Positions 26,292 through 35,070 of a stretch of DNA of 64,000 nt are shown one piece after another; position 1 is the stretch's first letter; each line of letters starts with the position of its first letter. The stretch comes from an uncultured Dehalococcoidia bacterium (GTDB lineage Bacteria > Chloroflexota > Dehalococcoidia > Lucifugimonadales > UBA3495), in NCBI GenBank assembly GCA_958295765.1, contig CATQHB010000001.1, positions 186,001 through 250,000 on the forward strand, written 5' to 3'. The position numbers and the translations under genes were made by a program. Below the pieces are notes generated by a model. That model had not been told where the DNA came from. It ran no database searches and saw only the letters and a program-made list of their open reading frames with translations.

Positions 26292-26916
26292 TGGCGCCAG
26301 TAGTCGCGCCAGTAGTCGCGCCCGCTCATGGTGAGCTTGTCGAACCACCATCCCGTCCTTCGACAAGCTCAGGATGAGCGGGATAAAGCGGGATTAGCTT
26401 GTGAACGTAGGGGCGGGTTTGTAACCCGCCCTAACCGCAAGGCAAAGTCAACTTGCGGAACGGGTGCGCCATATCTGACCTATTCTCACGCCAGAGCCAG
26501 GGTGGGTTAGAAACCCGCCCCTACCGGTATTGACCGTTGCCGGAGCAAGGCAATCACACCATAAACCCGTCGTTCCGGCGAAAGCCGGAATCCAGAAACC
26601 TCGGTAGCCAGCCCACTCATTCCCCGGGGATTTCCTGGATTCCGGCTTTCGCCGGAACGACGGTTGTGCGGGTTGCCCTGTATCCTGAACCTGCCTAACC
26701 ACTCCCATACCGTCCTTCGACAAGCTCAGGATGCGCGGTATAAAGCGGGCTTGGCTTGATACATAAGGGGCGGGTTGTGAAACCCGCCCCTACCGGTATT
26801 GGCCGTTGTTCGGGGGAAAGCCGGTACAAAACCCGCTCATGGTGAGCCGGTCGAACCATCCCTATCCCGTCCTTCGACAAGCTCAGGATGAGCGGATAGA
26901 GGAAACCGGGCGGCCC
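26292..26916. repeat. Intergenic repeat island (families C, B, A)
   Basis: GGCGCCAGTAGTCGCGCCAG is tandem just after the stop. A family C inverted pair covers about 26322-26383, a family B element 26408-26525, a family A inverted repeat 26567-26663, a half family C about 26712-26735, a collapsed family B (only the two ends) 26765-26793, and a second family C pair about 26836-26893. No gene is present. Confidence 0.85.
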
Positions 26917-28779
26917 TTAGCGCACTGCCTCCACGTACTCAAAGTTGCGGACGCCGAAGGTGGCCGGGGTTTTCCAGTCGGCGATTACTTCCGGGTTCAC
27001 CATAAACTCGGCCGGCACCCAGAATAGGGGGATGGTGCAGTAAATCTCAAAGCAGAACTCAATCACGTCGCTGATGACCTCGGCGCGCTGTTCCAGGGTA
27101 ACGGCGGTCTGCAAGCTCTCGTACTTCTGGTCGATAAACGGGGCCAGGAACCGGGGGCGCTTGCTGCCGGAGTAGTGGTAGCCGTAGATGGCATAGGTCG
27201 GCTCGCTGTAGCTGCCGGTGTGCAGGTACACCAGGCCGGTGGTGTCCTTGGCCGCCACCCGGGCGCTGACCGTCGCCGGCTCTACCGGCTGGAACTTGGC
27301 CTTGATGCCGACTTCCTCCCAATACTTGTTGACCAGTTCGCCCATATCCAGGATCTCGGGCAGCCCCGGGCGGGGGTAGGCCATCTGGGTAATCTCCAAG
27401 CCGTCGGGGTAGCCGGCCTCGGCCAGCAGTTCCCTGGCCCGTTCCGGGTCATAGGCGTAAAAGTCATCGAACCTTTCTACCAGGGACTGGTCCCAACCGG
27501 GGAATTTGGGGTGGGCTACGCTCTGCACCATCAACTCGCCCCGGCCCTTCAGGAAAGTGCGGTTGATTTCCTCCCGGTCAATGGCCCGGTTCATCGCCTC
27601 GCGCACCAGGGGGTTGGACAAGGGGGCGTCCGGGTCATAGGCCGGGTCATCGGGCAGGTGCAGGCCGCCGAAAAAGGCCAGCAGGCGCAGGGCCGGCGTG
27701 GTGCTGCTGATTACCTTAAAGCCCCGGGCCTCGCCGCCGGGTTGCAGGTCCCGCGGCACGTCCGAGGCGTGTACCTCCTCGGTTACCAGCATCGCCAGGT
27801 GAGTTGCCGCCTCCCGGACAAAGAAAATCTGTACCTCCGGGAAGTCGGGGGTAATCCGCCAGTGGTCATATTCCAGGGGGGCGTAGCGGATGTATTGCTC
27901 CGGCACAAACTCCGCAAACTGGTAAGGCCCGGTGCCGATGGGGTTGCTCTGCATTTCCTGGATGCCAGCATCGTTAGGCTCAAATTCCACCAGTTCGCCG
28001 CCGGCCTGGTCCCAAACCGCCTTGCTGCGGATGACCGCCTCATTCTGGTTGGTGCTCAACCAGCTGAGCATCACCGGCTCTGGCTCGTTGAGATGCAGCG
28101 CGATGCTATAACCGTCGGGGCCGTCCGGGGTCTCGATGCGGTTCAACAGCTTGCGGGTGGCCGGCGCCCGGTTGCCGTGGGCGTCCATCCGCTGGCCCTG
28201 GTTCAAGGAATGAACTACGTCCGCGGCGGTCATCCCGCCCCAACTTTTATGGAAGGGGACGCCTTCCCGCAGTTGCAGCGTCCAGACGGAGAAATCGGCG
28301 TTAGCCGACCATTCGGTAGCCAGCATAGGCCGCAGGTCGGTGTATTGGTCAAAGTGAATCAGCCCTTCGTACATCGGTTCCAGCCAGCCGAAGTTGACCC
28401 GTCCGCCCAGAGCCGGGTCCAGGGAACTGTTGTTAGCCACGCCCCGCGCCACTTTCAGGAGAGAGATTTTCGTCTCGGCCACCGGTTCCGGGGCCACCGC
28501 TATTGGCGTAGCCGTCGGCGCCGGCGTCGGCACTACGCCAATAGCCCCCTGCCCCACTTCGGCGCTGATGGTAGGGGCCGGCGGCGTGTTGGTAGGTTCG
28601 GCAACGGCCGGCGCCGCCGGTTGAGACTGTGCCGCCGGTTGCGCCGGGGCCGCCGATTGGGTTTCCGCCGCCGGCGCCGCCGCAGGAGGTTCCGCCGAGG
28701 AACCGCAGGCCAATGCCACCGCAAGGGTCATAGTCAAGATAAAAAAGATTATTGCTCTCCGCAGGTTAATTGCTGCCAT
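26917..28779 (-). CDS. ABC transporter substrate-binding lipoprotein, family 5
   Basis: A 620-residue peptide/opine-type solute-binding lipoprotein. The signal (MAAINLRRAIIFFILTMTL) ends in ALAC with Cys25. An 80-residue Ala/Pro/Gln/Thr-rich linker follows, then the SBP_bac_5 domain: EPMYEGLIHFDQYTDLRPML, WTLQLREGVPFHKSWGGMTAADVVHSL, GTGPYQFAEF, NPLVREAMNRAIDREEINRT and the C-terminal YCTIPLFWVPAEF. It is only distantly similar to the other family 5 protein, so not a recent duplicate. ATG follows CCAGGAGG. A good promoter lies upstream. No transporter subunits are adjacent. Confidence 0.92.
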   Translation of the reverse strand: MAAINLRRAIIFFILTMTLAVALACGSSAEPPAAAPAAETQSAAPAQPAAQSQPAAPAVAEPTNTPPAPTISAEVGQGAIGVVPTPAPTATPIAVAPEPVAETKISLLKVARGVANNSSLDPALGGRVNFGWLEPMYEGLIHFDQYTDLRPMLATEWSANADFSVWTLQLREGVPFHKSWGGMTAADVVHSLNQGQRMDAHGNRAPATRKLLNRIETPDGPDGYSIALHLNEPEPVMLSWLSTNQNEAVIRSKAVWDQAGGELVEFEPNDAGIQEMQSNPIGTGPYQFAEFVPEQYIRYAPLEYDHWRITPDFPEVQIFFVREAATHLAMLVTEEVHASDVPRDLQPGGEARGFKVISSTTPALRLLAFFGGLHLPDDPAYDPDAPLSNPLVREAMNRAIDREEINRTFLKGRGELMVQSVAHPKFPGWDQSLVERFDDFYAYDPERARELLAEAGYPDGLEITQMAYPRPGLPEILDMGELVNKYWEEVGIKAKFQPVEPATVSARVAAKDTTGLVYLHTGSYSEPTYAIYGYHYSGSKRPRFLAPFIDQKYESLQTAVTLEQRAEVISDVIEFCFEIYCTIPLFWVPAEFMVNPEVIADWKTPATFGVRNFEYVEAVR

Positions 28780-29705
28780 GGCAACCTCCTGGAAGTGTAG
28801 CGGGTTTCAGCAACAATATATAACCGGATTACCTTTGTCAATGTATCAAGCAGCATAAAGCATATATTGTCGCAGGGGTATATATTCGTATGCTTACGTT
28901 ATTCGTAACGACAGGCGCCGTTACGCCTTGTTGGCCGGTTCCGCGTTCCGTAAAACGGTCAGGCCCCTACCGGATTGGCCGTTGCAGCAGGGCGGGCCGG
29001 TACAAAATCCGCTCATGGTGAGCCTGTCGAACCACTAATCCCGTCCTTCGACAAGCTCAGGATGAGCGGGGTAAAGCGGGATTAGCTTGTGAACGTAGGG
29101 GCGGGTTTGTAACCCGCCCTGACCGCAAGGCAAAGTCAACTTGCGGAACGGGTGCGCCATATCTAACCTATCCTTACGCCAGAGCCAGGGCGGGTTAGAA
29201 ACCCGCCCCTACCGGTATTGGTTGTTGTTCGGGGGAAAGCCGGTGCAAAGTCCGCTCATGGTGAGCCTGTCGAACCATACCCATCCCGTCCTTCGACAAG
29301 CTCAGGATGAGCGGGGTAAATCGGGACTAGCTTGTGAACGTAGGGGCGGGTTTGTAACCCGCCCTGACCGCAAGGCAAAGTCAACTTGCGGAACGGGTGC
29401 GCTATATCTAACCTATCCTCACGCCAGAGCCAGGGGGGGTTAGAAACCCGCCCCTACCGGTATTTGTTGTTGTTCGGGGGAAAGCCGGTGCAAAGTCCGC
29501 TCATGGTGAGCCTGTCGAACCACCCACCCCGTCCTTCGACAAGCTCAGGATGAGCGGGGAGAAGGGCGGGGGAACCGCATAGCTAAACGGGCGCCGTTTC
29601 CGCTATACTACTGCAACTGCGCTATACTATCGGCGACAAGAGACTACCAGCAACAAACTACCAGCAACGGCAGGCAACGGCGCGCCCCGCGCCCCTGGAG
29701 GCACA
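28780..29705. repeat. Long repeat island with a tandem 244-bp compound cassette
   Basis: 28800-28920 holds promoter-like AT-rich DNA and a small CGTTA-TTCG-TAACG hairpin (28897-28910). From about 28986 a compound cassette repeats with a period of 243-245 bp: family C pair, GCGGGATTAGCTTGTGAACG, family B (29096-29213 and 29341-29458), then GTTGTTCGGGGGAAAGCCGG. There are two full copies and a third that stops after its family C pair near 29560. 29604-29628 contains two GCTATACTA boxes before the MFS gene. Confidence 0.85.
28815..28841 (-). promoter_or_regulatory. Promoter of the second family 5 binding protein
   Basis: On the minus strand: a perfect TTGACA (28841-28836), a 15-base spacer and TATATT (28820-28815), 36 bases before the ATG. 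A shifted TATTGT would give a 17-base spacer. Confidence 0.55.
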
Positions 29706-31100
29706 ATCACTCAGACTAATTCCGGCGCTCAAGACTCACCGGACCCAACAGCGGCAACAACAGCAGAGACGGCAGCAACATCAGAAACGCCCCCCGGCGC
29801 GTCAACTTCGTCAACGGCGGCAACCTCGACGCCCGCCGGTGGGTCAGCCCCGGCGTCAACCCGGCGGGGCCGGCCACCCGGCGGGACTACCGGCGGTTGG
29901 CGGCATACCTTCAGTTCTCTGGCGAATCGGGAGTTCCGCATCCTCTGGTTCGGGATGCTTTTCCTGATGGGCGCTATGCAGATGCAGATGATTGCCCGGG
30001 GCTACCTTACCTATGACTTGACCGGCTCGCCGGCCCTGCTGGGGCTGGTGTCCGCCGGGTTTGCCCTGCCGATGCTGCTACTGGCCCTGTTCGGCGGGGC
30101 CTTCGCCGACCGGCTGGAGCGCAAGCGGATTATCCAGTGGGGACAGGCCGGCGCCGCCCTGATTGCCCTGTTTGTCGCCCTCTCCATCACCACCGGCACC
30201 GTAACCTGGTATCACCTTTTGGCGGCCTCAATGCTCCAGGGCGCGGTATTTTCCTTCCTGATGCCGGCCCGCCAGGCCATCATCCCCCAACTGGTGGGCC
30301 AGGGGCAGCTTACCAACGCCATGGCCCTGAACGCTATGGGGATGAGCGCCACCACCCTGCTGGCCCCGGCGGTGGCCGGCGCCCTCTACGTCGCCATTGA
30401 GCCGGACGGCGTTTATTACGTGATTACCGCAATGTGCGTGGGCGCCGTGCTGCTGACCGGACTGCTGCCCAAGCTGACCGGCGGCACCGGCACCGGGCGG
30501 GCCGGCGTGCTGAACGACATCCGGGCCGGGCTGTCCTACATCCGCCGCACCCCTCTGGTAATGGCCCTGCTGATAATCGGCCTGACCTCCACGGTGCTGG
30601 CGATGCCCTTCCGCTTTCTGCTACCGGTATTCGTGGTGGACATCTACCAGATGGGGCCGGAGGCCATGGGCCTGATGGTCAGTATGATGGGCCTGGGTTC
30701 CCTGGGCGGTTCCCTGTTCATCGCCGCCCTGGGCAACTGGCAGCGGGGGCGGCTGCTCATCCTCAGCGCCTTTCTGTCCGGCCTGGCCCTGCTGCTGGTG
30801 GCCTTGCTGCCCTTCTACCTGGTGGCCCTGGGGTTGATGGTGCTGCTGGGGCTGGGCGACGCCGGCCGCCGCACGCTGAACCAGTCGCTGATAATGGAGG
30901 TTTCGGAGGACCAGTATCGGGGCCGGGTGATGAGCGTCTTTATGACCAACTTTGCGCTGATCCCCCTGGGCGTACTGCCGGCCGGCCTGGCCGCCGAGTT
31001 TCTGGGCGGGCAGCGGGCCGTGGGCCTGCTGGCCGGCCTGCTCATCGCCGCCACCGCCATCATCCTGGTAACCCGCAAGGAATTGAGGGATTTGCGCTGA
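29706..31100 (+). CDS. Major facilitator superfamily transporter (MFS_3-like), apparently with an ATC start
   Basis: A membrane exporter-type protein with about 12 membrane segments. An ATG at 29955 would give 381 residues but would cut the conserved first helix: upstream in the same frame the codons read WRHTFSSLANREFRILWFG, the typical N-terminus of this MFS group. The frame is open back to a stop at 29580 but contains no ATG, GTG or TTG before 29955. The best candidate is ATC at 29706, which follows TGGAGG after four bases (then Thr-Gln-Thr-Asn-Ser) and gives 464 residues with a 60-residue Thr/Ala/Ser-rich hydrophilic leader. A CTG at 29919 is an alternative. ADRLERKRII is the loop 2-3 motif. 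Likely a drug or metabolite exporter. Confidence 0.8.
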   Translation: MTQTNSGAQDSPDPTAATTAETAATSETPPGASTSSTAATSTPAGGSAPASTRRGRPPGGTTGGWRHTFSSLANREFRILWFGMLFLMGAMQMQMIARGYLTYDLTGSPALLGLVSAGFALPMLLLALFGGAFADRLERKRIIQWGQAGAALIALFVALSITTGTVTWYHLLAASMLQGAVFSFLMPARQAIIPQLVGQGQLTNAMALNAMGMSATTLLAPAVAGALYVAIEPDGVYYVITAMCVGAVLLTGLLPKLTGGTGTGRAGVLNDIRAGLSYIRRTPLVMALLIIGLTSTVLAMPFRFLLPVFVVDIYQMGPEAMGLMVSMMGLGSLGGSLFIAALGNWQRGRLLILSAFLSGLALLLVALLPFYLVALGLMVLLGLGDAGRRTLNQSLIMEVSEDQYRGRVMSVFMTNFALIPLGVLPAGLAAEFLGGQRAVGLLAGLLIAATAIILVTRKELRDLR

Positions 31101-31260
31101 ACGCCGGTTCAAGTACGGCAGGAGTTACGCAGTTAGTATGTCATTCCGACCGGCAAGAGTTACGCAGTAGTATGTCATTCCGACCGGCAAGAGTTACGCA
31201 GTAGTATGTCATTCCGACCGGATAGATGGACAATAGCCAATAACAAGAGAGGTGATTGAA
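31101..31260. repeat. Tandem repeat of about 34 bp (family D fragment)
   Basis: Three copies of GAGTTACGCAGT(T)AGTATGTCATTCCGACCGG lie between about 31120 and 31222. The unit carries the GTCATTCCGACCGG end of family D. It is followed directly by the ribosome site of the aldo/keto reductase gene. Confidence 0.75.
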
Positions 31261-32073
31261 ATGGAGTTTCGTAAGCTGGGCAACCTGGAGGTATCCGCCA
31301 TCGGGCTGGGTACGCTCCGCACTTTTGACGTAACCGACGACGCGGACATCGCCGTGCGCCGGGAAATCGTGGACACCTGCATCGGCAACGCGGTGAACCT
31401 GATTGACACCGCCGCCTGGTACGGGAACGCCGAGCAGGTGGTGGGTATCGTTACCGAGGGCCAGCGGGATAAGTTCTACCTGGCGACCAAGGTGCGCTGC
31501 GAGGGCAAGGAGGCCGGGGAGGCGCAAATCGCCCGCTCCTTTGCCTTGCTGAACACCGACTACATCGACCTGTTCCAGGTACACAATATGATTGACTGGC
31601 AGACCCACCTGCCTACCCTGGAGGGGCTGAAGGCCGAGGGGAAAGTCGGGATGGTCGGCGTTACCGCTATGGTTCCCGAAGCCTACCCCACCATTATGGG
31701 CCTGATGCGGGAGGGACGGGTGGATGCGGTGCAGATTCCCTACAACGTCATCAACCGGGGCGTAGCGGCGGAACTGCTGCCCCTGGCCGAGGAGTTGGGC
31801 ACCGGCGTCCTGGTAATGGAACCGCTGCAAAAGGGCCGCTACGTCAACGACCTCAGGGAGCAGCCCGACCTGACCCCGCTGGCCGAGTATGGCATCACCA
31901 CCTGGGCGCAGGCGTTGCTGGCCTGGATTGTCTCCGACCGGCGGGTCAGTTCGGCCATCCCCACCACCTCCCGCCCGGAGCGCATCGGCGAGAACGCCCA
32001 GGCCGGTTCGGCGGCCAATTTGCCCCCGGAACTGCGCGACTACATCCAGGCCGAAACGGAGCGGTGTTTGTGA
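31261..32073 (+). CDS. Aldo/keto reductase
   Basis: A 270-residue NAD(P)H-dependent carbonyl reductase of the TIM-barrel AKR superfamily. MEFRKLGNLEVSAIGLGTLR is the usual start. LIDTAAWYGNAEQVVG holds the catalytic Asp and Tyr; the Lys is in FYLATKVR; DYIDLFQVHN provides the His. The C-terminal VSSAIPTTSRPERIGENAQA is the cofactor-phosphate-binding region. I start at 31261 because GAGAGGTGATT precedes that ATG; a GTG three codons earlier overlaps the ribosome site. Substrate cannot be told. Confidence 0.9.
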   Translation: MEFRKLGNLEVSAIGLGTLRTFDVTDDADIAVRREIVDTCIGNAVNLIDTAAWYGNAEQVVGIVTEGQRDKFYLATKVRCEGKEAGEAQIARSFALLNTDYIDLFQVHNMIDWQTHLPTLEGLKAEGKVGMVGVTAMVPEAYPTIMGLMREGRVDAVQIPYNVINRGVAAELLPLAEELGTGVLVMEPLQKGRYVNDLREQPDLTPLAEYGITTWAQALLAWIVSDRRVSSAIPTTSRPERIGENAQAGSAANLPPELRDYIQAETERCL

Positions 32074-32085
32074 CGTTTTTGTCCA

Positions 32086-32128
32086 CGAAGGGGGGGTATC
32101 CACGAAGGGCACGAAGGGGCACGAAGGT
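32086..32128. repeat. Family E tandem repeat (CACGAAGG)
   Basis: CACGAAGG-type units repeat four or five times just after the aldo/keto reductase stop. The same element recurs inverted at 33720-33750, 36646-36680 and inside other islands. Confidence 0.7.
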
Positions 32129-32136
32129 AGATAGGG

Positions 32137-32142
32137 TATAAT
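32137..32142 (+). promoter_or_regulatory. -10 box candidate before the protease gene
   Basis: A perfect TATAAT, 53 bases before the ATG at 32196, with no recognisable -35 at 16-18 bases. Confidence 0.4.
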
Positions 32143-32195
32143 TATTCGGGGCTAGGGGCTGAACTTTGAGTTACCCTGGGGCGTAGCGAGGCGGA

Positions 32196-33689
32196 ATGTC
32201 CGGTTACAACCTTTCTATCGGTATGGCGGTGGCGGCGCTGTTGGCGGCGCTGACCTTGTTGGCCGGCTGTGCTACCCCGCCGCCGGCCGCTACGCCCGCC
32301 GTTACGCCGGACATTCCGGCTACCGTCGCCGCGGCGGTGCAGGCCGCCTTGCCGACGCCCACGCCGACGCCGACCCCCAACATTGAGGCAACGGTGCAGG
32401 CCGGGATTCAGGCAACTATGACCGCCCGGCCTACGGCAACGCCGGTTCCTACCGCCACGCCCACGCCGGAGCCGACGGCTACGCCGGTTCCAACGCCTAC
32501 GCCCACTCCGACACCTACACCCACGCCGACGCCATTGCCTACCGCCACGCCCACGCCTATGCCTACTCCGACGCCGCGCCCCACTGCGACACCTCAGCCA
32601 ACCCCCAGCCTGATGCAAATGGTTGAAAGGGCTGCGCCAGCTGTAGTTTATATCGAGACCTTCTCTGGCAGCGGCACCGGCGTAATCTTCGAAACCACCA
32701 ACCGGGGAAACGCCCTGATTTTAACCAACCATCACGTTATTGAGGGTTATAGCTGGGTTGACGTGGTGGTCGGTGATACCCACAGCTACACGGGAGAGGT
32801 TATCGGCTATGACGGCGTCCGGGATTTGGCGGTGCTGGAAATCTGCTGCGGGCAGTTCCAGACGCTGGATTTTCATGACTCGGAGGAGGTCAAGGCCGGC
32901 AGCGAAGTTATAGCAATCGGCTACCCCGTGGGAATTGCCGGCGCTCCCACCGTAACCCGGGGCATCGTCTCCGCCGTCCGCTACGATGAAGATTACCAAT
33001 CCTGGACCATCCAGACCGACGCGCCCATTAACCCGGGCAACAGCGGCGGCCCGTTGCTGTTATCCACCGGGGAGATAATCGGCATCAACACCTTCGTTAT
33101 TCGGGAAGGTTTGGACATCTCCTATGACGGGCTGGGTTTTGCCATAGCGCAAAGAACCATCCAAACTTTCCTACCCAGCCTGAAACAGGGCAGGAGGGTC
33201 GCCAGCGCCACGCCGACACCCCAACCTACTCCTATTTCCCAAACAATCGGGTGGCAAACTTACAACAACGGAACCTATGGCTACAGCATCAGCATACCGG
33301 CGGATTGGGTGATTGATGACAGCGATAAAGACTATGTTTATTTCGAGAGCCCGGACGGTTTTGATGCCCACGCTGTAATGTTTGTGCCGGATTACTACAT
33401 CTCATCAGCAGAGATAAGATTGGTAGATTATGTTGAAGACCTGAAAGAGAGTTACCATTTCATAGAACTGCTTGAAAGAGACAGCGTTACCGATAGCAGT
33501 GGCGCTCAATTAGGTTATGTCCGTTATCGTAGCCAATACTCCCTAAGACTTTGTCTTGAGGAGAATCATGCGTGGCTATGGGTTGACAGCTCAACTACAT
33601 ATTGGCTGTTTTTGAACGCTTGTGAACATTCTCTGGACGAATATGATGCGGTTTTGGATATGATACTGGACAGCCTTACCTTCAATTAG
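32196..33689 (+). CDS. Trypsin-like (HtrA/S1C) serine protease lipoprotein with C-terminal PsbP-like domain
   Basis: A 497-residue surface lipoprotein. The signal ends LLAGC with Cys25. A roughly 100-residue linker, including a long run of Thr-Pro dipeptides, lifts the catalytic domain off the membrane. The protease domain has an intact triad: His180 in LTNHHVIEG, Asp210 in VRDLAVLE and Ser283 in NPGNSGGPLL. No PDZ domain follows. Instead, after a second short TPTPQPTP linker, about 140 residues begin TYGYSISIPADWVIDD, which looks like a PsbP/DUF1795-type lipid-facing domain. It probably processes or degrades secreted proteins at the cell surface. The Pro-Thr linker DNA is low-complexity and could vary in length. 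Confidence 0.88.
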   Translation: MSGYNLSIGMAVAALLAALTLLAGCATPPPAATPAVTPDIPATVAAAVQAALPTPTPTPTPNIEATVQAGIQATMTARPTATPVPTATPTPEPTATPVPTPTPTPTPTPTPTPLPTATPTPMPTPTPRPTATPQPTPSLMQMVERAAPAVVYIETFSGSGTGVIFETTNRGNALILTNHHVIEGYSWVDVVVGDTHSYTGEVIGYDGVRDLAVLEICCGQFQTLDFHDSEEVKAGSEVIAIGYPVGIAGAPTVTRGIVSAVRYDEDYQSWTIQTDAPINPGNSGGPLLLSTGEIIGINTFVIREGLDISYDGLGFAIAQRTIQTFLPSLKQGRRVASATPTPQPTPISQTIGWQTYNNGTYGYSISIPADWVIDDSDKDYVYFESPDGFDAHAVMFVPDYYISSAEIRLVDYVEDLKESYHFIELLERDSVTDSSGAQLGYVRYRSQYSLRLCLEENHAWLWVDSSTTYWLFLNACEHSLDEYDAVLDMILDSLTFN

Positions 33690-33848
33690 CCCAATTAGAG
33701 CATAGCGACATCTGAAATTCCTTTCGTGCCCCTTCGTGCCCTTCGTGGATTAAAAAAACACCCCAACCCTTCACATTTTCTTCAAAGTTTGCCGGTATAT
33801 TCTATTCAGCGATAGTCGCAAACCGGATAGAGAAGAGGAGGTTCACCA
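33690..33848. repeat. Intergenic region with family E
   Basis: Family E (CCTTCGTGCCCCTTCGTGCC) lies at about 33721-33750. A TATATTCTATTC stretch at about 33796 may contain the -10 of the next gene. A strong GAGGAGGT ribosome site sits at the right end. Confidence 0.55.
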
Positions 33849-34469
33849 ATGAAGAAATTTTTGCGGAAAAGGTTTTCCATCCTGCTGGTGGCCGGGGCGC
33901 TGGCCCTGGGCCTGGTCGGCGGGGGCTTGCTGACGGCGGCGGCGGCCACCGGCGCCATCGCCGCCAACTACGGCGCGGCCGGCGACGGTGACGGCAGCGG
34001 CCGGAGCTTTGCCAACCGGGTGGCCGAAAAGCTCACCGCCGCCCTGGGGCTGGACGAGGCGATTACCGAGGCTCAGGTGCAGGACGCCTTCAACGGCGCC
34101 ACCGGCGACCGCCAGGCGGAGAAACTCCAGGCTAAACTGGACGAGCTGGACGTGGCCGAGGCGACGGCCACCGCCATAACGGACTGGTTCAACGATTATC
34201 CCTACTCCAACCTGATCCGGATTCGGCCCATCGGCCTGGCCTCCTCGGACAAGGTCTCCGGCGCGCTGGAGCGGCTGGTGGAGAAGGAGCGGATTACCCA
34301 GGCCCAATCCGACGGCATCCAAGCCTGGTACGACCGGCGGCCCGACCTGCCCGACGGCTTGGAACACTCCGGCCGGCACGGCCACCGCGGCCACGGGCGC
34401 GGCGGGGACGGCGACGGTTCCGGCCACCACCGGGGTGGCGACGGCGATGGCGACGGGGACGGCAGCTAG
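33849..34469 (+). CDS. Secreted hypothetical protein with His/Gly/Asp-rich tail
   Basis: A 206-residue protein I do not recognise by function. A basic N-terminus and hydrophobic stretch (FSILLVAGALALGLVGGGLL) end in AAAATGA, so a Sec signal peptide is likely. The middle (FANRVAEKLTAALGLDEAIT, then VQDAFNGATGDRQAEKL and KERITQAQSDGIQAWYDRRP) resembles the repeated 'LGLxEaqLxaAf... IteeQaxxI' pattern of DUF2680-like secreted proteins of Firmicutes and Chloroflexota. The last 40 residues are His/Arg/Gly then Asp-Gly repeats (GGDGDGDGDGS), suggesting metal or calcium binding; this is inference. A strong ribosome site precedes and a hairpin terminator follows, so it is monocistronic and perhaps well expressed. 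Confidence 0.75.
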   Translation: MKKFLRKRFSILLVAGALALGLVGGGLLTAAAATGAIAANYGAAGDGDGSGRSFANRVAEKLTAALGLDEAITEAQVQDAFNGATGDRQAEKLQAKLDELDVAEATATAITDWFNDYPYSNLIRIRPIGLASSDKVSGALERLVEKERITQAQSDGIQAWYDRRPDLPDGLEHSGRHGHRGHGRGGDGDGSGHHRGGDGDGDGDGS

Positions 34470-35070
34470 GCGGAACGCCCGGATAACATCCCGGTAACTC
34501 ATCCAAACTTGAGGCAAGGGATGGGGATACATCCCCACCTCTTGCCTTTATAATTGCTTAATGCGGCGGGAGTCGGGAATGATGGTATAAACTGGCCCAC
34601 CAGTACCATACCGCTCACCCTGAGCTTGTCGAAGGGCGGAATTGGGCTGGTTCGACAAGCTCACCATGAGCGGGGTTCAAGTCCACCATAAGCGGAGTTC
34701 AGGTAATCATCGTAGTGGGGTAATCATCGTAGTGGGGTAATCATCGGGATAGTAGGTAATCATCGAGGTTAGGCAATCATCGGGGTGGTAGGTAATCATC
34801 GGAGTTGCGCCGGGTATTCTCAACATTTGTTGGTATGTTGGTATTTCTGTCCCGGTCATTTTCCGGCGCCGGTAGGGGCGGGTTTCTAACCCGTCCGCCA
34901 CGCCAAGGCAAAGTCATCTTGCGGAACGAATGTAGCCATATCTGAAATATCCTTGCCCTGGAGCCTGGGCGGGTTAGAAACCCGCCCCTACCCGTGCCGT
35001 ACCAACACCTGTTGACAATACCTTACGCAACCTTACGCAGTTGGCGCCGATTTCCGGTAAGGAGTTGCTG
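34470..35070. repeat. Intergenic repeat island (families C, B, F and a GTAATCATCG tandem)
   Basis: After a terminator hairpin, a family C pair covers about 34612-34675. A tandem of GTAATCATCG units with variable 5-10-base fillers (six copies) covers about 34702-34803. Family F (TACCAACA and inverted) lies at about 34815-34845. A family B element covers 34873-34992, followed by another family F fragment near 35003. No gene is seen. Confidence 0.8.
34512..34552 (+). terminator. Terminator hairpin after the secreted protein gene
   Basis: AGGCAAG (34512-34518) pairs with CTTGCCT (34541-34547), and inside it GGGGAT pairs with ATCCCC, with small mismatches between. A TTATAATT tail follows. It lies about 43 bases after the stop. 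Confidence 0.7.

Noticed and set aside
26328-26510. Open frames beginning MVSLSNH in several intergenic islands (also near 29141-29443 and 60476-60600)
   Set aside because: They are translations of family C and B repeats (ctcatggtgagcttgtcg...), recur identically between unrelated genes, and have no ribosome site.
24519-28779. A complete peptide ABC transporter operon
   Set aside because: Only the two binding lipoproteins are present, facing each other; no permease or ATPase gene is found in the window.
28986-29560. Direct repeats considered as a CRISPR array
   Set aside because: Units are about 244 bp, composite and palindromic, with no short identical repeats separated by unique 30-40-base spacers, and no cas genes are present.
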